Of a stretch of 64,000 bases of DNA, positions 44,601 to 51,240 are shown piece after piece (within the stretch, counting starts at the first letter, position 1; each line of letters begins with the position of its first letter). The position numbers were made by a program, and so were the translations under genes. Below the pieces are notes generated by a model, which had not been told where the DNA came from, did no database searches, and was given only the letters and a program-made list of their open reading frames with translations. This DNA is from Azospirillum baldaniorum (GTDB lineage Bacteria; Pseudomonadota; Alphaproteobacteria; Azospirillales; Azospirillaceae): contig NZ_CP022254.1 of the NCBI RefSeq assembly GCF_003119195.2, positions 541,501 to 605,500 on the forward strand, in the 5' to 3' direction.

Positions 44601-45347
44601 ATGCGCATCCTGGTCGTCAACCCGAACACCACCGCCTCTATGACCGAGAAGGCCGGGGCCGCTGCCCGCGCCGTCGCGGCGCCGGGAACGGAGATCATCG
44701 CCGCCAACCCCGCCATGGGCCCCGCCAGCATCGAGGGCTATTACGATGAGGCGTTGGCCGTCCCCGGCCTGCTGGAGGTGATCGCCGCCCACGGCCGCGC
44801 CGCGCCGGGCATCGACGGCGTCGTGATCGCCTGCTTCGACGACGTCGGGCTGGACGCCGCGCGCTGCCTGTCCGCCGTCCCGGTGGTCGGCATCTGCGAG
44901 GCGGCGATGAAGACCGCCACCCTGCTCGGCGGGCGGTTCAGCGTGGTCACCACCATGCCGCGCTCCATCCCGGCGCTGGAGCATCTGGCGGAGCGCTACG
45001 GCGTGGCCGGGCGCTGCCGGGTGCGCGCCGCCGGCGTGCCGGTGCTGGCGCTGGAGGACCCGACGTCGGGCGCCGTGGAGCGGGTGCGCGACACCATCCG
45101 CCAAGCCATCGCGGAGGACGGCGCGGAGAGCGTCGTTCTGGGCTGCGCCGGCATGGCCGATCTGGCGCGCGCCCTGACCGCGGAGATGGGCGTGCCGGTG
45201 GTGGACGGCGTGACGGCGGCGGTGAAGCTGGTGGAGGGGCTGGCCGTGCTGGGCTTGCGCACCGGCAAGACCGGCGGTTACGCTTTCCCCCTGCCCAAAC
45301 CCTACGCCGGGGACATGGCGCGCTTCGCCCCCGCCCCGCAGCCCTGA
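44601..45347 (+). CDS. Asp/Glu/hydantoin racemase family protein
   Basis: The 248-residue protein begins MRILVVNPNTTASMT, typical of hydantoin and allantoin racemases. Paired catalytic cysteines are Cys78 (VIACFDDVGL) and Cys182 (VLGCAGM), the two-base racemase arrangement. It probably interconverts stereoisomers of the imported compound or a hydantoin derivative; the exact substrate is unknown. It lies 17 nt after potC. Confidence 0.88.
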   Translation: MRILVVNPNTTASMTEKAGAAARAVAAPGTEIIAANPAMGPASIEGYYDEALAVPGLLEVIAAHGRAAPGIDGVVIACFDDVGLDAARCLSAVPVVGICEAAMKTATLLGGRFSVVTTMPRSIPALEHLAERYGVAGRCRVRAAGVPVLALEDPTSGAVERVRDTIRQAIAEDGAESVVLGCAGMADLARALTAEMGVPVVDGVTAAVKLVEGLAVLGLRTGKTGGYAFPLPKPYAGDMARFAPAPQP

Positions 45348-45361
45348 ACCGGAGGGACGCC

Positions 45362-46204
45362 ATGGAAGGCTACCGCGTGCGCGTGATGAGCCGGGCCGAG
45401 TTGGATCTGGCCGTGGACTGGGCGCGGGCGGAGGGCTGGAATCCCGGCCTGCACGACGCCGGGGCCTTCCACGCCGTGGACCCCGAAGGCTTCCTGATCG
45501 GGGAGTTGGACGGCGAGCCGGCGGCCTGCATCTCCGTCGTCCGCTATCCTGAGAACTTCGGCTTCCTCGGCTTCTACATCGTGCGGCCCGGGATGCGCGG
45601 GCGCGGCCTCGGCTGGGATCTCTGGCAAGCCGGGCTGAGGCATTTGGAGGGCTGCACCATCGGACTGGACGGGGTGGTGGCGCAGCAGGACAATTACCGC
45701 AAGTCCGGCTTCGCGCTGGCCCACCGCAACATCCGCTACGGCGGCGCGCCGCCCGCCGGGACCTCCTCCGCCGCGGCGTTGGTGGACGCGCGGGCGGTGC
45801 CCTTCGACCGGCTGCTGGACTGGGACCGCGCGCTGTTCCCGGCGCCGCGCGCCGGCTTCCTGTCCAACTGGATCACGCTGCCCGGCGCCTCCGCGTTGGC
45901 CGCCGTGATCGACGGGGCGTTGCGCGGCTTCGGGGTGATCCGCCCCTGCCACACCGGCAGCAAGATCGGCCCGCTCTACGCCGCCGACCGCGGCACGGCG
46001 CGTGATCTGGCATTGGCGCTGGCCGCCACGGCGGGCGATGGTCCGATTTTCCTCGACGCACCGGAGGTCAACCGCGATGCCGTCCTGCTGGCGGAGGAGT
46101 TGGGCCTGAGCCCGCAATTCGAAACCGCCCGCATGTATCTCGGGCCCGCCCCGGCCATCGACACCGCGCGCCTGTTCGGCGTGACGACCTTCGAACTGGG
46201 CTGA
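45362..46204 (+). CDS. GNAT family N-acetyltransferase with C-terminal second domain
   Basis: The 280-residue protein has an N-terminal GNAT fold (residues about 1-135), with acetyl-CoA loop VRPGMRGRGLGWDLWQAGL near residue 76. The C-terminal half (about 150-280) resembles the second GNAT-like domain found in YitH-type acetyltransferases, with GSKIGPLYA near residue 200. It is last in the transporter operon (14 nt gap). It may acetylate the imported amine or amino acid; inferred. Confidence 0.87.
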   Translation: MEGYRVRVMSRAELDLAVDWARAEGWNPGLHDAGAFHAVDPEGFLIGELDGEPAACISVVRYPENFGFLGFYIVRPGMRGRGLGWDLWQAGLRHLEGCTIGLDGVVAQQDNYRKSGFALAHRNIRYGGAPPAGTSSAAALVDARAVPFDRLLDWDRALFPAPRAGFLSNWITLPGASALAAVIDGALRGFGVIRPCHTGSKIGPLYAADRGTARDLALALAATAGDGPIFLDAPEVNRDAVLLAEELGLSPQFETARMYLGPAPAIDTARLFGVTTFELG

Positions 46205-46215
46205 AGACGGGCAAG

Positions 46216-46238
46216 CGTTACCGTAACAGTCCGTTACC
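46216..46238. promoter_or_regulatory. GTTAC/GTAAC ladder upstream of the RcnB-like gene
   Basis: GTTAC-C-GTAAC at 46217-46227 is followed by AGTCC and another GTTAC, giving CGTTACC twice at a 16-bp step (46216 and 46232). It lies about 100 nt upstream of the next gene. It resembles a tandem site for an OmpR-class regulator; no cognate is proposed. Confidence 0.35.
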
Positions 46239-46334
46239 AAACAGGGGGCCGCCGGACACACGCCGGCAACAGGGCGCGCGCAGCATCGGGACATCGGGAT
46301 CACGATCCCGGCCTGATGAAAAGAGGGACACCCC

Positions 46335-46712
46335 ATGTCGCGCATCCTGATCGCCGCCATGACCACCGCCCTGACCGCCGCCACTGTGCTGGTCGGACTG
46401 GGCACCCAGGACGCCTCCGCCGCCGGCTGGGGACCGGATCGTCACGAACCGCCGCGGATGGAACGTGACCATCGCGGTCCCGACTCTCATCGCCCGCCGC
46501 CGCCGGTCCACCGTGCGGCACGATACTGGAAACCCGGCGACCGCCTGCCCACCGCCTACGCGTCGCGGCGCTACGTCATCGCCACGCCGGTCGCTTATCA
46601 CCTGAACCGGCCGCCGCGCGGCCATCACTGGGTCCGCGCCGGGTCGGACGCCGTTCTGGTGGCGTCCCGCTCGGGAATCATGGTCCGGATCGTCCCCGGC
46701 CTGTTCCGCTGA
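46335..46712 (+). CDS. RcnB-like periplasmic protein
   Basis: The 125-residue protein has a Sec signal peptide at residues 1-29 (ending DASAA), then a His/Pro/Arg-rich stretch (residues 30-60) and the RcnB-family core YWKPGDRLPTAY...RYVIATPVAYHLNRPPRGHHWVRAGSDAVLV (seen in pieces). RcnB proteins modulate Ni/Co homeostasis in enterobacteria; many alphaproteobacterial homologues have no known role. It is monocistronic. Confidence 0.82.
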   Translation: MSRILIAAMTTALTAATVLVGLGTQDASAAGWGPDRHEPPRMERDHRGPDSHRPPPPVHRAARYWKPGDRLPTAYASRRYVIATPVAYHLNRPPRGHHWVRAGSDAVLVASRSGIMVRIVPGLFR

Positions 46713-46815
46713 GACCATCGCCTTCCCTCATGGACGTGACATGGCCGGGCGGTCTACTCTCCCCCGAGTTGCACCGCCCTTTCCCGCGATGCCCGCTTCT
46801 CAAGATGGACGCTCC

Positions 46816-48774
46816 ATGACGGACAGCCGCAGCCCCCGGCCCTCGCTCACCGATGCCCTGACCCTGCACAACGACGGCCGCGGCGACGAGGCGGAGCGGA
46901 CGTACCGCCAGATCCTGAAGCGTGAGCCGCGAAACGCCGACGCCTGGCATCTGCTGGGCGTGCTGCAGTCCGAACGGGGGGATCACGACGCCGGCATCGC
47001 CAGCATCCGCACCGCCCTGTCCATCCGGGAAGCGCTGGAGTACCATCTGAATCTCGCTTCCGCCCTGCTGGATTCGGGCCGTGTGGACGAGGCCCTGGGC
47101 GCCCTGATGGCGGCGCTGCGCCTCGAACCGGACCGGGCGGACATCCATTTCCGACTGGGCAACCTGTTTCGCCTTCAGCGGCGGCCCAACGAAAGCGTCG
47201 CCGCCTACCGCCAGGCCATCGCGCTCCAGCCCGGCTTCGTGGAGGCGCTGAACAACCTCGGCTCCCTGTTCCTTGAGGTCGGGCAGACCGACGCCGCCGT
47301 CGCCGCCTTCACCGACGCCATCCAGGCGGCGCCGGCCAACGCCCAGTCCCACGGCAACCTCGGCTACGCGCTGGACCTGCAGGACCGGCTGGGCGAGGCG
47401 GCGGCGGCCCACCGCGTCGCCCTGGCCTTCCAGCCCGATTTCGCCCTGGCTTGGTCCAACCTCGGCAACGTCCTGAAGGGGCAAGGGCATCTGGAGCAGG
47501 CCATCGCGGCCTACCGCTCGGCGCTGACGCACCGTCCCGATTTCCCGATGGCGCACAGCAACGTCCTGATGGCCCAGCATTACCTGCCGGAGTGCGGAAA
47601 CGCCGATTTTCTTGCCGCCGCACGCGACTGGGCCGAACGAGGCGGCGGCGAACTCCCGGTCGCCGCTCCGGTCGTCCGCGACGACCAGCCCCGTCCGCTG
47701 CGCATCGGCTACGTCTCCAGCGACTTCAACAGCCATCCTGTCGGCTATTTCCTGGAAAGCGTCCTGAGGGCGCACGACCGCAAGGCGGTCACCGCTTACG
47801 GTTACGCCAACAACGGCCGCACCGACGACGTGACGGAAAGCCTCCGCGCCGCCGCCGACGGATGGCGCCCGATCGTCGGGATGGGCGACGCGGCGGTGGC
47901 CGACCTGATCCGGCGGGACGGCATCGACATTCTCGTCGACCTGTCCGGCCACACCGGGAACAACCGCCTGACCCTGTTCGCCCGGCGGCCCGCCCCCGTC
48001 CAGGTGAGCTGGCTGGGTTACTTTGGGACGACCGGCCTGCCGGCCATGGACTGGATCATCGCCGACCGCCACGTCCTTCCGCCAGGGGAGGAGCGGTTCT
48101 TCACCGAGAAGGTCTGGCGCCTTCCCGAGAGTTATCTGTGCTTCACCCCGCCGGCGGAAGAGGTGGCGGTCGGGCCGCTTCCGGCGCTCAGCGGCGGATC
48201 GGTCACGCTCGGCGCCTTCCACAACCGGGCCAAGATCACCCGTCCGACCGTCGCGCTGTGGGCGCAGGTTCTGACCGCCCTGCCGCAAGCCCGCCTGCTC
48301 CTGAAATCGCGGGAGTTTGCCGATTACGGCGTGCGTCAGCGCCTGCGCGACCAGTTCGCCGCGCACGGCATCGCGCCGAATCGCCTGCGCATGGAAGGGA
48401 AAACGCCGCGGGCGGACTATTTCAACAGCCTCAACCGCATTGACCTCGCGCTGTCCCCTTTCCCCTTCGGCGGCGGTACGACGACGGCCGAGAGCCTGTG
48501 GATGGGCGTGCCGGTGGTGACCCTGCGCGGCGACCGCTGGGCGGGGCGGATCGGGGTCAGCTTCCTGGAAACGCTGGGCCTCGCCGAGCAATTGGTGGCG
48601 GACAGCCCGGAGGACTACGTCGCCAAGACCGCCGCCCTCGTCGGCGACCTTGAGGCACTGGCCGCCCTGCGCGCCGGCCTGCGGGAGCGCGTGCGTCAAT
48701 CACCTTTGTGCGACGCGCCGGCCTTCGCCCGGTCGCTGGAGGAGGCCTATCGGTCGATGTGGCGCGAACCGTAA
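46816..48774 (+). CDS. TPR-repeat glycosyltransferase of family GT41 (SPINDLY/OGT-like)
   Basis: The protein has 652 residues from the ATG at 46816; upstream in-frame ATGs at 46741 and 46789 are possible. Residues about 10-260 are seven or so TPR units. The catalytic half shows VQVSWLGYFGTTGLPAMDWII, NRAKITRPTVALWAQVL and DLALSPFPFGGGTTTAESLW then MGVPVVTLRGDRWAGRIG, all typical of GT41. Such bacterial enzymes O- or N-glycosylate proteins in the cytoplasm, often flagellins or adhesins. No acceptor gene is adjacent. Confidence 0.9.
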   Translation: MTDSRSPRPSLTDALTLHNDGRGDEAERTYRQILKREPRNADAWHLLGVLQSERGDHDAGIASIRTALSIREALEYHLNLASALLDSGRVDEALGALMAALRLEPDRADIHFRLGNLFRLQRRPNESVAAYRQAIALQPGFVEALNNLGSLFLEVGQTDAAVAAFTDAIQAAPANAQSHGNLGYALDLQDRLGEAAAAHRVALAFQPDFALAWSNLGNVLKGQGHLEQAIAAYRSALTHRPDFPMAHSNVLMAQHYLPECGNADFLAAARDWAERGGGELPVAAPVVRDDQPRPLRIGYVSSDFNSHPVGYFLESVLRAHDRKAVTAYGYANNGRTDDVTESLRAAADGWRPIVGMGDAAVADLIRRDGIDILVDLSGHTGNNRLTLFARRPAPVQVSWLGYFGTTGLPAMDWIIADRHVLPPGEERFFTEKVWRLPESYLCFTPPAEEVAVGPLPALSGGSVTLGAFHNRAKITRPTVALWAQVLTALPQARLLLKSREFADYGVRQRLRDQFAAHGIAPNRLRMEGKTPRADYFNSLNRIDLALSPFPFGGGTTTAESLWMGVPVVTLRGDRWAGRIGVSFLETLGLAEQLVADSPEDYVAKTAALVGDLEALAALRAGLRERVRQSPLCDAPAFARSLEEAYRSMWREP

Positions 48775-48883
48775 GGGGGCCGCGGGCGTGCCAAAGGAAG
48801 TCCTTCCGATACGCCCTGGCACAACGGCGCCGAACATGCGTTGAAAGGACCGACGACGCAGCGGAAGCGAGGCCGAGACGCCG

Positions 48884-49141
48884 ATGATGAAGGATCCCAA
48901 ACAGATCGCCCGGGTTGCCCTGCAATCGGCCCGCGTCAATGTGGAGGTCTACGAGGCCTGCGGCCTGATCGACACGCCGTCGGCCCACGGCCTGCGCTAC
49001 AAGATCGCCGTGCAGGCCAGCGACGTGAACGGCGACGAGTGCCGTTTTCCCTCCTGCGCCTGCCCCTGGCCGGACTGTTCCCGACAGGCGGAGGCCGGAG
49101 CGGCGGACGATCAGCCCAGCGGGCCAACCGTCTCCACGTAA
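48884..49141 (+). CDS. Small Cys-rich hypothetical protein
   Basis: The protein has 85 residues. The N-terminal part (KQIARVALQSARVNVEVYEA) is helical. The C-terminal part contains CRFPSCACPWPDC, four cysteines that could bind a metal. The ribosome site is weak, and the 3' 31 bases overlap the end of the convergent regulator gene. I do not recognise a family. Coding status is moderate. Confidence 0.45.
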   Translation: MMKDPKQIARVALQSARVNVEVYEACGLIDTPSAHGLRYKIAVQASDVNGDECRFPSCACPWPDCSRQAEAGAADDQPSGPTVST

Positions 49142-50211
49142 CGCTCCATGGCGGCGACGCCCTCTTCGGTCAGCTCGATGAAGACGCGGCGGCCGTCCTT
49201 GTCGTCGGCGATGCGCCGGACCAGCCCGCGCTCGTGCAGGTCGGTGATGCGGCGCAGCGCCGTGGTCTGAGCCACGCCGGACGCGATGCACAAGGACGAC
49301 ACGGAAATCCGTCGCCCCTGGAGATGGTTGATCATCAGGTCCAACAGCATGTCCCAGCAGGGGTCCTCGAACAGGCCCTTGGGGAAGAACTTCTCGCGGG
49401 CGGCGCGCTTGCGCCGGATCGCCGTCAGGATGCCCAGGCTGTCCGGCGCGCCGCCTTCGGCCACCACGTCGCAAGCGGGTTGAGCCGCGGGAGTGATTGC
49501 CGGAAGCGAGGTTGCCGGAAGCGAGGGTGCTGGAGCGGTCGCCGCGCGTTGGGCCGCGACGAAGGGCATCACGCGGGCCGCCGCGGCCTCTCCGCGCAAG
49601 GCGCGCACCGTCTCGACCAGCGCCAGCCCGTGGCGGTAGGCCTGTTCCAGCGCGTCGTCATGACTGCCCAACGACACCGGTGGCCGATCCGGGACTGACG
49701 ATCCGACGCCCTCCCCGCCGCTGAGGACACGGGCGAGCGCGCGCTCGATCTGCGTCTCATCCTCCGGGTCGGTCACCACGTCGGCGGCGTCGAGCCGCAA
49801 GGCGCGCACCACGTCGTCCGCCTCGGGGTTGCGGGCGAAGAGGATGCAGGCGAGGCCGCGGTGGGTGCGGTGCAGCCGCTCCATCAGCGCCAGCCCGTCG
49901 AACCAGGGCGACCCGCCGTCCACGAAGACGACGCCGACGCTGCGGTCCACATCGAGCAGGCCCAGAGCCGAGATCACGTCGCGCGTGTCCTGCACCCGGT
50001 GGCCGAGCCGCAGGGCGCAGTCGCGGATCCCGGCGATGGCCGCGCTGTCGTTTCCGATGATCAGAATGGAGGGCGCCGCCACACAACTCGGTGCTGAGTA
50101 ACCCGTCGCCGTCTGACTGGCCGCCGTTTGACTGGCCGCCGTTTGACCAGCCGCCAAGTGACCAGTCAGCGTGAAGCGCTCCGCCGAACGCGAAACCAGG
50201 GACCGTTGCAT
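49111..50211 (-). CDS. Receiver-like and MarR-type winged-helix hybrid regulator (copy 1)
   Basis: In this 366-residue protein, residues about 47-165 resemble a response-regulator receiver. The phospho-acceptor position is kept (Asp98 in VDGGSPWFDG), but the conserved Lys is replaced (VVTDPED, Asp148). Residues about 270-366 form a winged helix beginning KFFPKGLFEDPCWDMLLDL, with SVSSLCIASGVAQTTALRRI as recognition region and a basic wing DDKDGRR. The N-terminus holds a QTAAS short repeat. It is a clear paralogue of 62527-63516. DNA binding is likely; phospho-control is doubtful. Confidence 0.82.
   Translation of the reverse strand: MQRSLVSRSAERFTLTGHLAAGQTAASQTAASQTATGYSAPSCVAAPSILIIGNDSAAIAGIRDCALRLGHRVQDTRDVISALGLLDVDRSVGVVFVDGGSPWFDGLALMERLHRTHRGLACILFARNPEADDVVRALRLDAADVVTDPEDETQIERALARVLSGGEGVGSSVPDRPPVSLGSHDDALEQAYRHGLALVETVRALRGEAAAARVMPFVAAQRAATAPAPSLPATSLPAITPAAQPACDVVAEGGAPDSLGILTAIRRKRAAREKFFPKGLFEDPCWDMLLDLMINHLQGRRISVSSLCIASGVAQTTALRRITDLHERGLVRRIADDKDGRRVFIELTEEGVAAMERYVETVGPLG
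50111..50155 (-). repeat. Three 15-bp tandem repeats in the N-terminal coding region
   Basis: GTYTGACTGGCCGCC-like units occur at 50111, 50126 and 50141, encoding the repeated QTAAS/GQTAA peptide ahead of the receiver-like domain. Unit number could vary between strains without frameshift. Confidence 0.75.
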
Positions 50212-50360
50212 GCCGCTCTCACCCGCATCAGATCGCGCGCCGGTTGGCCGGCGGCGGTGTCAGGCCCGGCGCGGCGACCCGATGCGGCGAAACCCTCCGC
50301 CACCTCCAGGTACCCGCTTGGAACCGTCAATCATTCGTTGGGTGATGTATAGCATTACCC

Positions 50361-50391
50361 CGTTCGAACGCGTATCAACGGCCGTTGATAC
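50361..50391. promoter_or_regulatory. Two adjacent perfect palindromes upstream of the receiver/winged-helix gene
   Basis: CGTTCGAACG (50361-50370) and GTATCAACGGCCGTTGATAC (50372-50391, 20 bp perfect) lie in an A+T-rich region, 150-180 nt upstream of the start at 50211 and 51 nt beyond the end of the OmpR-type gene. They are probably operators for a dimeric regulator, perhaps the product of the gene itself. Confidence 0.55.
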
Positions 50392-50441
50392 TTTTCCATC
50401 GGAGTAACGTGCGGTTTATTATTGCATATTAATCATTATCG

Positions 50442-51191
50442 TCAAGATTCGTCAGATTCCAATGCATAACCGACCCCACGGACGGTAACAATCGGCGAGG
50501 CCGCGCCATCGTCCAGCCGCATCTTGCGACGCAGCCGGGTGATCAGTGTGTCCACCGTATGCTCGCTGATGGAACGCGGGTCGCGGTTGCTGATCACGTC
50601 CAACAGATATTCGCGGCTGACCGGGTTGGGCCGCATGGCCGCCAACGCCGCCAGGATGTTGAACTCCCCCGTCGTCAAAGCGAGGTAGGAACCGTCGGGA
50701 CGGAACAGCGCGCGGCGCACCAGATCCAGGCGCCAGCCCCGGAAGGTCAGCGGCGCGTCGGGCGATGGCACCGCGACGCTTTCGACGGGCGCGGGCGGAT
50801 TCGGAGACGCCCCGGAACGGCGCAGCAGATTGCGGATGCGGATCAGCAATTCCAGCAAGTCGACCGGCTTGGTCACATAGTCGCCGCCGTGGGAAAGACC
50901 GGCGATGCGGTCGGTCGGGCTGTCGCGACCGGTCACGAAGATCAACGGAACGGTTTCCCCCAGCCGCAGCCGCTCGGCCAGGGCCAACCCGTCGCAATCC
51001 GGCAGGTTGATGTCCAGCAGCACAAGGTCCGGCCGGTCCTGCGCAATGCGCTCCGTCAGTTCCGCCCCGTTCGCGGCCCGCAGCACCCGCAACCCCTGGT
51101 GTTCCAGATAGGTGGCGATCAAATCCTGCGTTTCGGGAGAATCCTCGACCACCAGCACGGTCCGCCCGACCAGCTCCGATCCGACGCTCAT
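50442..51191 (-). CDS. OmpR-family response regulator
   Basis: The 249-residue protein has a receiver domain with acidic pair VVEDS, phospho-acceptor Asp60 (LVLLDINLPDCDG) and Lys108 (YVTKPVD), all intact. A winged-helix effector domain spans about 145-245 (LTTGEFNILAALA and HTVDTLITRLRRKM, RGVGYAL). It lies 49 nt after the hybrid kinase gene on the same strand and is its likely partner through the kinase's HPt domain. Confidence 0.94.
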   Translation of the reverse strand: MSVGSELVGRTVLVVEDSPETQDLIATYLEHQGLRVLRAANGAELTERIAQDRPDLVLLDINLPDCDGLALAERLRLGETVPLIFVTGRDSPTDRIAGLSHGGDYVTKPVDLLELLIRIRNLLRRSGASPNPPAPVESVAVPSPDAPLTFRGWRLDLVRRALFRPDGSYLALTTGEFNILAALAAMRPNPVSREYLLDVISNRDPRSISEHTVDTLITRLRRKMRLDDGAASPIVTVRGVGYALESDES

Positions 51192-51240
51192 GCCGCCCTG
51201 CCCGCCGCTGCCGTTCCCCTCGCAACAATCCCAGTCGCCG

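Noticed and set aside
43182..45347. A 721-codon plus-strand open frame spanning the PotB-, PotC- and racemase-type genes
   Set aside because: Only the last 248 codons (racemase) are real; the upstream part is another frame of the permease genes.
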